DNA from: Novosphingobium kunmingense
GTDB lineage: Bacteria; Pseudomonadota; Alphaproteobacteria; Sphingomonadales; Sphingomonadaceae
NCBI RefSeq assembly: GCF_002813245.1
Contig: NZ_PHUF01000002.1
Location: 1-64,000, forward strand
Reading direction: 5' to 3'
Length of the DNA stretch: 64,000 bases
Shown here: in pieces, positions 29,449-40,163 of the stretch
Position numbering within the stretch: the first letter of the stretch is position 1
Layout: every line of letters begins with the position of its first letter
Position numbers and translations under genes: made by a program
The notes under the pieces: model-generated
The model's input: only the letters and a program-made list of their open reading frames with translations
Database searches by the model: none
What the model was told of the DNA's origin: nothing

Positions 29449-30654
29449 TCAGGCTCCGGTGGCAAGGCGGTGGAGCACCAGCGCCGAAAGCTGCGCGCGG
29501 TGTTCGAGGCTGGACACCAGCATGAACTCCTGCGGGGAATGGATCGCGCCGCCGATGACGCCCATGGTATCGACCACCGGGACGCCGCAGGCGGCAATGT
29601 TGTTGCCGTCGCAAACCCCGCCCGAGGCGATCCGTCCGATCGGCTGGCCCAGCAGCGCCGAGCATTCTTCGACCAGGGCGAACAGCTTTTCGGCTCCGGC
29701 GTCGAGCGGTTTGGGCGGGCGCGACAGGCCGCCGTGAACATGACAGGTCACATCGTGGCCGGCGCTGATCTCGGCAATGAGGGCGGCGAAATAGTGATCG
29801 AAGGCGGCGGCATCCTCGCTCGTCCTGGGGCGGATGTTGAAGCGCAGCACGGCATGGTCGGGCACGACGTTGCTGGCGCTGCCGCCGTCGATCCTGGCGG
29901 GGTTGACCGATAGGCCGTCGCGGTGGATCGCCTTGAGCCGCACGGCCAGCGCGGCGGCCGCAACGATGGCGTTGCGTCCATCGTCGGGATTACGCCCGGC
30001 ATGGGCCGCTTTGCCGTTGATGGCCACGCTGTAGTTGCCGCTGCCCGCGCGCGCGCCGGCCAGGGAGCCGTCGGGCAGGGCCGAAGGTTCGTAGGTCAGC
30101 GCCGCGAGCTTGTCGCGGGCCAGATCCGCGATCAGCGGCGCGGACGACAGACTGCCGGTTTCCTCGTCCGAATTGATCATAACGTCATAGCCGACCCCGG
30201 CCGCTGCCGCGCTGCCCTCGAACGCCCTGAGCGCGGCGAGGATCACCGCAATGCCCCCCTTCATGTCGGCCGTGCCCGGGCCGTTGAGTACGTCCGGGTC
30301 TTGGCGGAGGGTCTGCTGGAACGGATGGTCAGCGGGAAAAACCGTATCCATGTGTCCGGTCAGCAGCAGACGGCGAGGGGCGTCGGGTCGCACGCTCAGC
30401 ACCAGATGAGCGCCAAAGGCCTGCTCGCGCTCGCTGCCGTCGGCCGCCACGGTGACGACTGGTGAGGGCGCGACCGCGCGGATCGTGCCGGGCAGCGCTG
30501 CAAGGGCGTCGGCCAGTGCATCCCATTGCCGCGAAAGGCCGGAAAGGTTGCCTGTGCCGGTGTTGATCGCGCTCCAGGCGAGGACTTGGTCGAGCATCGG
30601 CGCGGCGTCGACACGCGCGATCACGTCGCGTTCGGATGGCGAAAGCTGTTGCAT
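29449..30654 (-). CDS. M20 family metallohydrolase in the ast operon
   Basis: The 401-residue dizinc hydrolase has the M20 metal-site motifs GHMDTVFPAD (about 99), GTADMKGG (about 128) and NSDEETGS (about 160), plus a lid domain (about 205-320). It resembles carboxypeptidase G2 and related deacylases. It heads the transcription unit leading to astA and astB. Because no astE is present, it may remove an acyl group from a pathway intermediate; this is inference from position. The start is ATG 30654. Confidence 0.88.
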   Translation of the reverse strand: MQQLSPSERDVIARVDAAPMLDQVLAWSAINTGTGNLSGLSRQWDALADALAALPGTIRAVAPSPVVTVAADGSEREQAFGAHLVLSVRPDAPRRLLLTGHMDTVFPADHPFQQTLRQDPDVLNGPGTADMKGGIAVILAALRAFEGSAAAAGVGYDVMINSDEETGSLSSAPLIADLARDKLAALTYEPSALPDGSLAGARAGSGNYSVAINGKAAHAGRNPDDGRNAIVAAAALAVRLKAIHRDGLSVNPARIDGGSASNVVPDHAVLRFNIRPRTSEDAAAFDHYFAALIAEISAGHDVTCHVHGGLSRPPKPLDAGAEKLFALVEECSALLGQPIGRIASGGVCDGNNIAACGVPVVDTMGVIGGAIHSPQEFMLVSSLEHRAQLSALVLHRLATGA

Positions 30655-30835
30655 ATGAAACCACTCCTAGCCGAGGCTGCGGGCCCGTCCAACCCCCGAT
30701 CCCCAGGCCCGTTGCCAAGCGGTTGCCAAGCCCTTGAGCTTGCTTCATAGGCGCTCGCGTTCCTCCCCGGAATTGACGATAAGCATGGACCGTGCCGCAG
30801 GCAGGGACCATGCGGTTGCGCAAAACGAGGATGGA

Positions 30836-32938
30836 ATGACCAATCGAATCGAGAAAAGCGGATTGCAGGTCGAAGCGGGTCTGGCGGACTTCGTCGAGCG
30901 CGAGGTGCTGGCCCCGCTCGGAACCGACGCGGCGATCTTCTGGCAGGGCTTTGCCCGCCTGCTCGACACCTTCGTCCCTCTGAACCGGGCGCTGCTGGCC
31001 AAGCGCGATGCCCTGCAGACCGAAATCGACGCCTGGCACGTGGCCCGCGCCGGCAAGTCCATCGACATGGGCGAATACAAGGCCTTCCTGACCGAGATCG
31101 GCTACCTGGTGCCCGAGCCGGCTCCGTTCGAGGTCACAACGCGGAACGTCGACCGCGAGATTGCCGGCATGGCCGGGCCGCAGCTTGTCGTCCCGGTGCT
31201 CAACGCGAGATTCCTCCTGAACGCCGCCAACGCGCGTTGGGGAAGCCTCTACGACGCCTATTACGGAACCGACGCGCTGGCCGCGCCCGCCGCGAGGCCG
31301 GGCGGCTACGACCCGGTGCGGGGCGAGGCGGTGATCGCAGCGGCGCGCGCCTTCCTCGATCTGTCGCTGCCGCTAGACGGCACGAGCTGGAGCGACTGGG
31401 ACGGCGAAGGTGCGCCACCATTGTGCGATCCCGGCCACTTCTGCGGAACGCGCCCCGGCGGTCTTCTTTTCGCCCACCATGGCCTGCACATTGAAGTCGT
31501 GCTCGACCGCAACCACCCCATCGGCCGCACCGACAAGGCGGGGATCGCCGATGTCTTGTTGGAATCCGCGCTGACCACGATCTGCGATCTGGAAGATTCA
31601 ATCGCTGCGGTCGATGCCCAAGACAAGGTTGCCGCCTACCGCAACTGGCTGGGCGTGATCCGTGGCGACCTTGCCGACACCTTCGAAAAAGGCGGGAAGT
31701 CCATGACCCGGACCCTTGCCGACGACCGCCGGTGGACCGGACGAGACGGCGACGAACTGGTCCTGCCCGGGCGCAGCCTGCTGTTCGTGCGCAACGTCGG
31801 CCACCTGATGACCAACCCGGCAATCCTGCTGGCCGACGGCAGCGAAGTGCCCGAAGGGATCATGGACGCCGCGATCACCAGCGCGATCGGCGCGCACGAT
31901 GTGAACGGCCTTGGCAAGCATCGCAACAGCCGCGAAGGCAGCATCTATATCGTCAAGCCCAAGATGCATGGGCCCGAGGAGGTCGGATTCACCAACGCCC
32001 TGTTCGACGCGGTCGAGGATCTGCTCGGCCTCCCGCGTCACACGATCAAGGTCGGCGTGATGGACGAGGAGCGCCGAACCAGCGCCAATCTTGCCGCCTG
32101 CATCGAAGCGGTGAAGGACCGCATCGTCTTCATCAACACCGGCTTCCTCGACCGTACCGGCGACGAGATCCACACCTCGATGCGGGCCGGGCCGATGATC
32201 CGCAAGGGTGAAATGAAGCAGAGCGGCTGGATCGCCGCCTATGAAGCGCGCAACGTGCAGATCGGCCTTGCCTGCGGACTGTCGGGCAAGGCGCAGATAG
32301 GCAAGGGCATGTGGGCCGCGCCCGACATGATGCACGACATGATGATCCAGAAGATCGCGCACCCGCGCGCCGGGGCCAACACCGCCTGGGTGCCGTCGCC
32401 TACCGCCGCGACGCTGCACGCGATGCATTACCACCAGGTCGGAGTGTTCGACATGCAGCGCGAACTGGCCGCGCAGCCGACGCCGAAGGTCGAGGCGCTG
32501 CTCGAGGTCCCACTGGCGATCGGGCGCAACTTCTCGGACGAGGAGGTGCGCGACGAACTGGACAACAACGCGCAAGGGCTGCTTGGCTATGTGGTGCGCT
32601 GGATCGATCAGGGCGTCGGCTGCTCGAAGGTGCCCGACATCAACGACGTCGGCCTGATGGAAGACCGCGCGACGCTGCGCATCTCCTCGCAGCACATGGC
32701 CAACTGGCTGCTGCACGGGGTCTGCACCAAAGACCAGGTGATGGATTCGCTGCGCCGCATGGCGGCCAAGGTCGATGCACAGAACGCTGGCGATCCGGCC
32801 TACGAACCGCTGACCGGAAATGAGGATGCGCCGGCTTTTCGCGCCGCCTGCGACCTGGTGTTCAAGGGCGTGGAGCAGCCCAGCGGCTACACCGAACCGC
32901 TGCTGCACCACTGGCGGCAGGTGAAGAAGGCGGGCTAG
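30836..32938 (+). CDS. glcB: malate synthase G
   Basis: The 700-residue monomeric malate synthase condenses glyoxylate and acetyl-CoA to malate. ATG at 30836 ([20 protein letters not shown]) has GAGGA close upstream; the longer in-frame start lies in the divergent promoter region. Family motifs include [22 protein letters not shown] (about 257), [24 protein letters not shown] with the catalytic region near 420, and [15 protein letters not shown]. The length is close to the usual ~720. It is divergent from the ast operon. Its stop shares CTAG with the rsmA stop. Confidence 0.96.
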   Translation: MTNRIEKSGLQVEAGLADFVEREVLAPLGTDAAIFWQGFARLLDTFVPLNRALLAKRDALQTEIDAWHVARAGKSIDMGEYKAFLTEIGYLVPEPAPFEVTTRNVDREIAGMAGPQLVVPVLNARFLLNAANARWGSLYDAYYGTDALAAPAARPGGYDPVRGEAVIAAARAFLDLSLPLDGTSWSDWDGEGAPPLCDPGHFCGTRPGGLLFAHHGLHIEVVLDRNHPIGRTDKAGIADVLLESALTTICDLEDSIAAVDAQDKVAAYRNWLGVIRGDLADTFEKGGKSMTRTLADDRRWTGRDGDELVLPGRSLLFVRNVGHLMTNPAILLADGSEVPEGIMDAAITSAIGAHDVNGLGKHRNSREGSIYIVKPKMHGPEEVGFTNALFDAVEDLLGLPRHTIKVGVMDEERRTSANLAACIEAVKDRIVFINTGFLDRTGDEIHTSMRAGPMIRKGEMKQSGWIAAYEARNVQIGLACGLSGKAQIGKGMWAAPDMMHDMMIQKIAHPRAGANTAWVPSPTAATLHAMHYHQVGVFDMQRELAAQPTPKVEALLEVPLAIGRNFSDEEVRDELDNNAQGLLGYVVRWIDQGVGCSKVPDINDVGLMEDRATLRISSQHMANWLLHGVCTKDQVMDSLRRMAAKVDAQNAGDPAYEPLTGNEDAPAFRAACDLVFKGVEQPSGYTEPLLHHWRQVKKAG

Positions 32939-33759
32939 GTCGCTTTCGAGAGCTCGCGGGCGATCGCGACGAACTCGTCCACGCGCAGCGTTTCGGCCCG
33001 GCGTTGGGGGTCGATGCCAAGGGATTCGAGCGCGGCGAGCGCGCCCGGCACGCCCTTCAGGCTCTGCCGCAACATCTTGCGGCGCTGGCCGAAAGCGGCT
33101 TCGGTTACACGTTCCAGCACGCGGGCGCTGACGCCGTGGGGCATGGCGGCGGGGCTCAGGTGGATGACCGCGCTCATCACCTTGGGCGGCGGAGTGAAGG
33201 CGCTGCGGTGAACCTTCATCGCGATCCGCGCCTGGCAGCGCCATTGGGAAAGGATCGCGAGGCGACCGTAGGCGTCGCTGCCACTTTCGGCGACGATGCG
33301 CTGGGCGACCTCGAGCTGGAACATAAGGGTGAGCGAGGCCCACTGCGGCGGCCAGTCCTGTCCGCCCAGCCAGCCGACCAGCAGCGCCGTACCGACGTTG
33401 TAGGGCAGGTTGGCGACGACGTGGAACGGACCGGTCAGGCCGTGGTCGACCCTGGTCGCGTCGCCCTCGATAACGCGCAGCTGGCCGGGAAAGACATCAG
33501 CCAGTTCGGCCAGGGCCGGAAGGCAGCGGCGATCCATCTCGATTGCGGTGACCTGCGCTCCGGCGCGCAGCAGCGCGCGCGTCAGCCCGCCGGGACCGGG
33601 TCCGATCTCGAGCACCTGTTGCCCGTCGAGCGATCCCGGGATGGCCGCGATCCGGTCGAGCAACTGCTCGTCGAACAGGAAGTTCTGGCCCAGCGCTTTG
33701 GAGGCAGACAGGCCGTGGCGGGTGATGACGTCACGCAGGGGGGGCAGAGCGGCAGGCAC
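32935..33759 (-). CDS. rsmA: 16S rRNA dimethyladenosine transferase
   Basis: The 274-residue SAM-dependent enzyme dimethylates two adjacent adenines in the 3' hairpin of 16S rRNA during small-subunit assembly. Motifs are [11 protein letters not shown] at the N-terminus, the SAM-binding [15 protein letters not shown] (about 51), [10 protein letters not shown] and the catalytic NLPYNVGT (about 119). The C-terminal domain has the usual [14 protein letters not shown]. It is last in the lptD-surA-pdxA-rsmA operon, 26 bases after pdxA. Confidence 0.97.
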   Translation of the reverse strand: MPAALPPLRDVITRHGLSASKALGQNFLFDEQLLDRIAAIPGSLDGQQVLEIGPGPGGLTRALLRAGAQVTAIEMDRRCLPALAELADVFPGQLRVIEGDATRVDHGLTGPFHVVANLPYNVGTALLVGWLGGQDWPPQWASLTLMFQLEVAQRIVAESGSDAYGRLAILSQWRCQARIAMKVHRSAFTPPPKVMSAVIHLSPAAMPHGVSARVLERVTEAAFGQRRKMLRQSLKGVPGALAALESLGIDPQRRAETLRVDEFVAIARELSKAT

Positions 33760-33785
33760 GGGCCGAGCCTTAGGCGATCAGTGCG

Positions 33786-34790
33786 CTAATTGCCAAATCG
33801 CCGCTGCGCGCAGTCCCCGGCCATGCGGATCGCGGCGATCATCGCGCCGGCATCGGCCTTGCCGGTCCCGGCAATGGAGAAAGCGGTGCCGTGGTCGGGG
33901 CTGGTGCGGATGATCGGCAAGCCCAGCGTCACGTTGACGCCCTGATCGAAATCGAGCGCCTTCAGCGGGATCAGGGCCTGGTCGTGGTACATGCACAGCG
34001 CGACGTCGAAGGTTTCGCGCTGGCGCGGGGCGAAGAGGCCGTCGGCAGCGAAAGGACCGTCGATCGCGATCCCTTCGGCCCGCAGGCGCTCGATAGCCGG
34101 GGCGATGAGTCGCGCCTCCTCGTCGCCCATGCGGCCTTCCTCGCCGGCGTGGGGGTTGAGTGCGGCGACCGCGATGCGCGGTGCGTCGAGGCCGAAATCG
34201 CGTTTCAATGCCGCGGCCACGATGCGGCCCTTGCGCTCGACCAGGGCCTCGCTGATCGCAGCGGCCACCTCGGCCAAAGCGACGTGCACGGTCAGTGGTA
34301 CGGTGCGCAAGTGCGGCCCGGCCAGCATCATCACCGCATCGCCCGGCTGGACGCCGCAGGCCTCGGCGACGAACTCGGTCTGCCCCGGATGGATGAAGCC
34401 CACTTCGGCAAGGCGCGCCTTGTGGATCGGGCCGGTGACAACGCCGTCGACTTCGCCATCGACGGCGAGGCGTGTCGCCTCGGTCAGCGAGGCGAGCGCC
34501 AGTTCGGCTCCGGCGCGATCGGGCCGGCCCGGGGCGTAATCGCCGTCGGGTCCCGCCAGAACCGGCAGGGCGCGGGCGAAGCACTCAGCCGCTTCGGCCT
34601 GATGGAATATCTCTGCGACCGGCACCGACAGGCCGCGCAGGCGCGCCGCCGCAGCCATCAGCTGCGCTCCGCCGGTGACGAAGAACGGCGGGAGATCGTC
34701 CGTCTCCCGCCGAATCCAGGCTTCAGCCAGCAGTTCCGGCCCGACGCCCGCCGGATCGCCCAGCGATGCAGCGAGCGGAACGGGCGGCAT
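33786..34790 (-). CDS. pdxA: 4-hydroxythreonine-4-phosphate dehydrogenase
   Basis: The 334-residue NAD-dependent enzyme of pyridoxal 5'-phosphate synthesis makes the unstable amino ketone joined by PdxJ. Diagnostic blocks are GDPAGVGPELL at the N-terminus, VTGPIHKARL (about 117), FIHPGQTEFVAE and MYHDQALIPLKALDF with metal-binding His, then RTSPDHGTAFSIAGTG. The start ATG overlaps the surA stop (TGATG), a common coupling in this conserved gene order. Confidence 0.97.
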   Translation of the reverse strand: MPPVPLAASLGDPAGVGPELLAEAWIRRETDDLPPFFVTGGAQLMAAAARLRGLSVPVAEIFHQAEAAECFARALPVLAGPDGDYAPGRPDRAGAELALASLTEATRLAVDGEVDGVVTGPIHKARLAEVGFIHPGQTEFVAEACGVQPGDAVMMLAGPHLRTVPLTVHVALAEVAAAISEALVERKGRIVAAALKRDFGLDAPRIAVAALNPHAGEEGRMGDEEARLIAPAIERLRAEGIAIDGPFAADGLFAPRQRETFDVALCMYHDQALIPLKALDFDQGVNVTLGLPIIRTSPDHGTAFSIAGTGKADAGAMIAAIRMAGDCAQRRFGN

Positions 34791-36136
34791 CAGTTATAAT
34801 CGATGATCGCGTCGCGGCGCAGGTCGCGAAGGTAGGTCTGGGCACGCTTGTTGACGCGCTCATCCTCGATCGAGGTTTGAACCTGCTCGAAGTTCGGCTC
34901 GACCGACGACTTGGGATCGTCGCGGCCGCACAGCATCAAGACGCGCACGCCGTCCTCGATCGAACCGAAGGGCGGGGTGGTTTCTCCGAGCGTCAGGGCC
35001 AGGACCATGTTCTGCAGTTGCGCCGGCAGATCGCGCGCTTTCATCTGATCGTTGGTCACGACCTCTGCCCCGAGCCCGGCAGCGATCGGATCGACCGTGC
35101 CGCAACCGCGCGCGGCCTGCATGGCGTCGGAAAACGCCTTGGCCTTGGCGCTGGCCTGGGCCGCGGTCGTGCCCTTGGGGAAGCTGATCGAGATCTGCTT
35201 GAGGCTGAGCAACGCGTCACGCGGGTCTGCGGTGAGCACCTGGCGCTTGTCGATGGCCAGCAGGATCGAAAAGCCGCCGCGGGTTTCGATCGGACCGACG
35301 AGCTGGCCTGCGCTCATCTGCTGAAGCGGGGTCGCCAGCTCGGCCGGCAACTGCGCGGCGCGGATCCAGCCCAGATCGCCGCCGACCGCTGCAGTCGATG
35401 CTTCGGAGAACTGCCGGGCATAGCCCTGGAACGATCCGCCCTGCTTCAACTGCTCGACGATCTTCTGCGCGTTCGCGAACACCGCCGCCTTGTTTTCCTC
35501 GGTCGCCGAAAGGAAGATCTCGCCGACGCGGAATTCCTCGGTGCCCTTCGATTCCTGCATTCGCTTGATGACGTCGCGCACTTCTTCGTCGGACACGTTG
35601 ACGAAGGGCTGGACGTTGCGCCGCAGCAGCCGCTGCCACGACAGTTCGCCGCGGATCTGGCGCTTGAGCGAGGCCGGGGACGAACCGATGCGGTTCAGGT
35701 AGGCGTCCATCGCCTTGGTATCCTGGCCGAAGTTTTGCGAGGCGACGCGGGCATAGGTCTGGTCAACCTCGGCCTGGTCGATCGCGACGTCCTGGACCTT
35801 GGCTTCTTGGATCTGCAGCGTTTCGTCCATCAGATTGCGCAGGACCTGCAGCTTGAGCCGCTGCAATTCCTCGTCGCCGATCTTGTTGCCGCTGGCATTG
35901 ACGATCAGCGCGACGCGCTGGTCGACATCGGTGCCGGTGATCACCTCGCCGTTGATGATGACCTTGGCCCGACGGTTGTTCGGGTCTTCCTTGGCGAAGA
36001 ACTGCGGGTTCGACGGCAGGTTGAGCGAGCCGGACGCGTCCTGCGCGCGCACCGATGCACCTAGCACAAGAGCGGTGCCGACCATGGGCAGTATGGCCAG
36101 GCGGGCCGCGGTACGAAGGGACGACGTGGGTTTCAC
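34790..36136 (-). CDS. surA: periplasmic chaperone/peptidyl-prolyl isomerase SurA
   Basis: The 448-residue exported protein has a signal peptide (LAILPMVGTALVLGASVRAQ). The N-terminal SurA chaperone domain (about 55-190; IINGEVITGTDVDQRVALI, MDETLQIQEA) is followed by a parvulin domain around 200-300 (FRVGEIFLSA, GGDLGWIRAAQLPAEL, GPIETRGGFSILLAIDKR). A second, weaker parvulin-like region follows. It escorts outer-membrane proteins such as LptD, encoded just upstream, across the periplasm. It lies 165 bases after lptD. Confidence 0.94.
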   Translation of the reverse strand: MKPTSSLRTAARLAILPMVGTALVLGASVRAQDASGSLNLPSNPQFFAKEDPNNRRAKVIINGEVITGTDVDQRVALIVNASGNKIGDEELQRLKLQVLRNLMDETLQIQEAKVQDVAIDQAEVDQTYARVASQNFGQDTKAMDAYLNRIGSSPASLKRQIRGELSWQRLLRRNVQPFVNVSDEEVRDVIKRMQESKGTEEFRVGEIFLSATEENKAAVFANAQKIVEQLKQGGSFQGYARQFSEASTAAVGGDLGWIRAAQLPAELATPLQQMSAGQLVGPIETRGGFSILLAIDKRQVLTADPRDALLSLKQISISFPKGTTAAQASAKAKAFSDAMQAARGCGTVDPIAAGLGAEVVTNDQMKARDLPAQLQNMVLALTLGETTPPFGSIEDGVRVLMLCGRDDPKSSVEPNFEQVQTSIEDERVNKRAQTYLRDLRRDAIIDYN

Positions 36137-36301
36137 TGTGTTCCAATTCCCATATGCGACGGGCCAGTTGCCCGCCTGTATTAGCCGCGCGCCTTGCCGT
36201 TCAGCGGCTTAACGCAAGCTGAGCGCGGTCCGGCAGCACCGGCGCGTTTGCGGCGCGGATAGCGCAGTTGGTCAAGCCTGCCAATGCACCAGAGCCGCCT
36301 A

Positions 36302-38590
36302 TCACCGGAAGCCGAGATTGCGCAGCGCGAGACGGATCTCGAACGAGTTGCCGCGGCGCGCGTCACCCGTCGCCACATAGTCGCGCCGCCAGGTGAAATC
36401 GAACTGCAGGCAGTCATCCGCATAGGCGATGCCAAGGCGCGTGCGCACGGGCTGGAACCCGTCGGCGTCGATCGCGGCCGGGTCCTCGTTGGTGCTGGTC
36501 AGGTCGATCACGCCCGCGCCGAACACCGACCAGTATCGGGCAAAGCCGACGCGGCCGGCAAAGCGCACTTCCTCGCGGTCGCGCAGGTCTTCGATACCGG
36601 CGGCGATGTTACGGTTGAGGCGCAGGTAGCCGACTTCGGCATAGGTGCGGCTGGAGCCGACCGTCGCGTCGAATTCGTTGCGGCGCACCGCGAAATTGTC
36701 CTTGTCGACCCGATAGCGGTGGGTGAACTTGACGAAGTCCTTGAAGCGGACCTCGGTACGGCCGACGATGTCCGACACGCGGTTCGACAGGCCGGTGCCG
36801 TCGGGCAGGAGGGTCGGGCGGCTGGTCAGGCGGTAGGACTGACCGATAGTCGCGTTGATCCGCCAGTTGGGTCGTTCCCAGAACCAGTCGAGGCCATAGG
36901 TAAACCGGACGCTGTCCTCGACCCGATCGTAACCCGGAAAACGGTTGAGGGCGAACAGGTTCGAATCCTCGAGGTCGATCGCGCGGGCGTCTTCGTTCGG
37001 GACCGACAGGTTGGCGATCGCCGGGCTGGCGACGACCTGGAAGCGGGGGGTCAGGATCTGACTGCCGCCAAGGAAGCTGCCGACCAGCGGCCATTTCACG
37101 TCCACCGCAGCCACGCCGATGCCACGCGTCTGCCAGCCCGGATTGCCACGGTAGATCGCGGTCGAGGTCAGGTAATTCTCGTCCGAGTGGTAGACGTCCC
37201 CGCGCAGCAGGGTGGTGAACGAGACCTCCTGGCCCCACGGGGTCAGACGGCGCAGGTCCCAGCGCGCGCTGGCAAAGGCGCGCGCGGTGTCCTGCCCTGC
37301 GGTCCGGGTGATCGCCAGCGAATTCAGCTGCAATTCGACCTTTCCACCAAGGACCGGATCGTCGAGCCGCTGGCGGTAGTCGAGCACGGGCAGCGCGATC
37401 GGCACCTGCCCCTGCGGTTCGCCCACGCGCAGCGTCTGGGTGGCCCATCCGGCCAGCGACAGGTAGCTCTTGTCGTCGATCCTCTCGAGGTCGACCATCG
37501 AGCGCAGCCGATCGTCGCGGCTGATGTCGTAGCGGCGCAGGAACGTGCGGTCGGACGCGACGCGGCCCGAGAAGGTCAGGCTCCAGTAGGGGTCGAACTG
37601 GAACTTGCCGTTGGCCGCGAAATAGCCGCGGAAATCCTTCTGGCTGGTCGGATCGGCGCTGCCCAGCGGAATGCGCGATCCGTAGGTCGCATAGCCGGTA
37701 ATCTGGAACGCGCCCTCCGAGGCCAGCTGGCGGTAGGTGCCGCTGACCATTGGCGCCGCCTTGGTATAGACATAGCCCAATACGGCCAGGTCCTTGTTGA
37801 CCGCCAGGCGCTGATACCAGGTGTTGACCAGTTCGATCCCGTTCGAAGACGAATAGCGAACGTCGGGGATCAGCAATCCGTTGATCGGGCGTCCGTCGGT
37901 TGCGAGGACCAGCCCGGGCAGCGGGAACAGCCTGGCGCCGAACAGTTCGAGCCGCGCGCCGGTAAAGCGGACCTTCTTCGCCTCGGGATCGTAGATCACC
38001 CGTTCCGACGTGATCCGCCAGCTCGGGCTTTTGGGGCATCCTTCGGCGTCTTCCACCGCGCAGGCCGAATAGGCCGCGTTGGTCAGGTATATCCGCCCGT
38101 CTTCCCCACGTTCGCCCTTCTGCGCTGCCAGCCGGCCACCTTCGCGCAGCGCCAGAAGCATGTTCTCCATGGCACCAGTCTTGAACTCGTCGGTCAATTC
38201 AAGACGATCGGAAAACAGCTGGTTGCCGTCCTCGTCGACGAAACGGATGTTGCCGGTTGCGACGATCTGGCCGCTCGCGCGGTTCCAGGTGACCTGGTCG
38301 GCCCGCATCGACTGCTCGCCGCGGCGCAGGATGACACTGCCGAAGGCGGTCACCGTTTCGCCGTTGCTGTCATAACTGACGCCGTCCGCCTCGAAAGCGA
38401 CTGGGCCGCCTTCGGCGGAAACAGGTGCCGGCGCCGGTTCGGGCATCGTGGCAGGCGGAGGTGCCGCGTCCTGCGCGCGGAGGGCACCGGGCTGCGCGGC
38501 AAGCGCCAGCGCCACGGCTGCGGCACCAAGGCGCCAGCCGTCCGAAGCCAGATCGAAACGTGGCAGCCACGGCTGCGGGAGGGGGTGCAT
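36302..38590 (-). CDS. lptD: LPS-assembly outer-membrane protein LptD
   Basis: The 762-residue protein inserts lipopolysaccharide into the outer leaflet. A signal sequence ends near QPGALRAQ. The periplasmic OstA/LptA-like jellyroll occupies about 50-180 (FEADGVSYDSNGETVTAFGSV, TGNIRFVDEDGNQLFSDRLEL), and the rest is a large beta-barrel with a C-terminal aromatic (NLGFR). ATG 38590 is preferred; a TTG at 38635 would add 15 residues before the signal peptide. It leads the operon with surA and is divergent from pepA over about 97 bases. Confidence 0.95.
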   Translation of the reverse strand: MHPLPQPWLPRFDLASDGWRLGAAAVALALAAQPGALRAQDAAPPPATMPEPAPAPVSAEGGPVAFEADGVSYDSNGETVTAFGSVILRRGEQSMRADQVTWNRASGQIVATGNIRFVDEDGNQLFSDRLELTDEFKTGAMENMLLALREGGRLAAQKGERGEDGRIYLTNAAYSACAVEDAEGCPKSPSWRITSERVIYDPEAKKVRFTGARLELFGARLFPLPGLVLATDGRPINGLLIPDVRYSSSNGIELVNTWYQRLAVNKDLAVLGYVYTKAAPMVSGTYRQLASEGAFQITGYATYGSRIPLGSADPTSQKDFRGYFAANGKFQFDPYWSLTFSGRVASDRTFLRRYDISRDDRLRSMVDLERIDDKSYLSLAGWATQTLRVGEPQGQVPIALPVLDYRQRLDDPVLGGKVELQLNSLAITRTAGQDTARAFASARWDLRRLTPWGQEVSFTTLLRGDVYHSDENYLTSTAIYRGNPGWQTRGIGVAAVDVKWPLVGSFLGGSQILTPRFQVVASPAIANLSVPNEDARAIDLEDSNLFALNRFPGYDRVEDSVRFTYGLDWFWERPNWRINATIGQSYRLTSRPTLLPDGTGLSNRVSDIVGRTEVRFKDFVKFTHRYRVDKDNFAVRRNEFDATVGSSRTYAEVGYLRLNRNIAAGIEDLRDREEVRFAGRVGFARYWSVFGAGVIDLTSTNEDPAAIDADGFQPVRTRLGIAYADDCLQFDFTWRRDYVATGDARRGNSFEIRLALRNLGFR

Positions 38591-38687
38591 GGCTTGCCTA
38601 TCGCACCGCCCGCGCCTAACTGCAATCCACGCCAATCAATTGCCTTTCCGCTTCGTCGCAAGGCCACCACGTTCCCTGGGAGCACGC

Positions 38688-40151
38688 ATGCAGATCGAAT
38701 TCATTCCCGCCCTCTTTGCCGCCACTGCGGGCCCGGTCGCCCGCATCGTCGACCTCGACGCGCTGCCGGCGGATCTCGATCCGGCGCTGGCCGAAGGGGC
38801 CCGTGCGGGGCGGTTCACCGGCAAGGCGGGCCAGGTCTACGAAGGGTTTGCGTCGGTCGACGGCGGCGTGGCGCACGTCGTCCTTGCAGGCGCGGGCGAC
38901 CCCAAGGGCAAGGATCGCATTGCCTCGCTGGAAAAGGCCGGGGCCGCGCTGACCGCAAAGTACCTGACCTCGGGGGTCAAGGCGCTGGCACTCGACTTCA
39001 CCGGCGCCGCACTGACGCCTGCCGAGGCAGCGGCCGTACTGCTCGGCGCGCGGCTGCGCGCCTGGCGGCACGACGCCTACCGCACCCGCCTGACCGACGA
39101 ACAGAAGCCGACGCTCGAACAGATCCGCGTCGTCGCCGCGCCGGCCGGGACCGAAGAAGCCTGGACGATCGAATCGGCGCTGGCGGAAGGGGTCGAACTG
39201 GCCCGGGAACTCGTGACAGAGCCGGCCAACGTCATCTATCCCGAAAGCTTCGTCGAACGCGTGTCGAAGCGGCTCGAAAGCGCGGGAATCGCGCTGCGCG
39301 TCCTTGACGACGGAGAGATGAAAGCGCTGGGCATGGGCGCCCTGCTGGGCGTGGCCCAGGGTTCGGTCCGCCCGGCGCGCATCCTTGCGATGGAGTGGAA
39401 GGGCGGCGCGGCAGGCGCAAAGCCGACCGCCTTCGTCGGCAAGGGCGTGACCTTCGATACGGGCGGCATCAGCCTCAAGCCGGCGGCGGGAATGGAGGAC
39501 ATGAAGTGGGACATGGGCGGATCGGCGGCGGTGGCCGGCACGATGCTCGCGCTCGCGCGGCGCAAGGCCAAGGCCAACGTAGTCGGCGTCGTCGGCCTGG
39601 TCGAGAACATGCCCGACGGCAACGCCCAGCGCCCTGGTGACGTCGTCACCTCGATGTCGGGGCAGACGATCGAAGTCATCAACACCGATGCCGAAGGCCG
39701 CCTGGTGCTGTGCGATGCGATTACCTGGACGCAGAAGGAATACGATCCGGTCGCGGTCGTCGACCTGGCCACGCTGACCGGCGCGATGATCATCTCGCTT
39801 GGCTTCGAGCAGGGCGGGCTGTTCGCTAACGACGAGGGACTGGCCGCAAAATTGCTTGCCGCCGGCGAAACCTCGGGCGACAGGCTGTGGCGGATGCCGA
39901 TGGGCCCGGCCTACGACAAGCTGATCGATTCGCCGATCGCCGACATGAAGAACGTCGGTCCGCGCGAGGGGGGCTCGATCACTGCAGCCCAGTTCATCCA
40001 GCGCTTCGTCGACAAGGACCGCCCCTGGGCGCACCTCGACATCGCGGGCATGGTCTGGTCGGCCAAGCCCGGAGCGACCTGGGAAAAGGGTGCGACCGGC
40101 TATGGCGTGCGCATCCTCGACCGCTACGTGCGCGACACGCTGGAAGGTTGA
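38688..40151 (+). CDS. pepA: leucyl aminopeptidase (M17)
   Basis: The 487-residue cytosolic dimetal aminopeptidase starts at ATG 38688, with GGGAG 6 bases upstream; the longer frame overlaps lptD and is rejected. The M17 catalytic core is complete: FVGKGVTFDTGGISLKP near 250 (Lys and Asp ligands), KWDMGGSAAV and NTDAEGRLVL near 330. It removes N-terminal amino acids and, in some bacteria, acts as a DNA-binding recombination factor. It is followed by DUF2256 and holC. Confidence 0.96.
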   Translation: MQIEFIPALFAATAGPVARIVDLDALPADLDPALAEGARAGRFTGKAGQVYEGFASVDGGVAHVVLAGAGDPKGKDRIASLEKAGAALTAKYLTSGVKALALDFTGAALTPAEAAAVLLGARLRAWRHDAYRTRLTDEQKPTLEQIRVVAAPAGTEEAWTIESALAEGVELARELVTEPANVIYPESFVERVSKRLESAGIALRVLDDGEMKALGMGALLGVAQGSVRPARILAMEWKGGAAGAKPTAFVGKGVTFDTGGISLKPAAGMEDMKWDMGGSAAVAGTMLALARRKAKANVVGVVGLVENMPDGNAQRPGDVVTSMSGQTIEVINTDAEGRLVLCDAITWTQKEYDPVAVVDLATLTGAMIISLGFEQGGLFANDEGLAAKLLAAGETSGDRLWRMPMGPAYDKLIDSPIADMKNVGPREGGSITAAQFIQRFVDKDRPWAHLDIAGMVWSAKPGATWEKGATGYGVRILDRYVRDTLEG

Positions 40152-40163
40152 TCCTTGGGGCGG

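Noticed and set aside
36284..39307. A 1007-codon plus-strand frame across lptD and the start of pepA
   Set aside because: It is antisense to lptD and then out of frame with pepA; the composition is that of reverse-complement shadow and it has no start signal.
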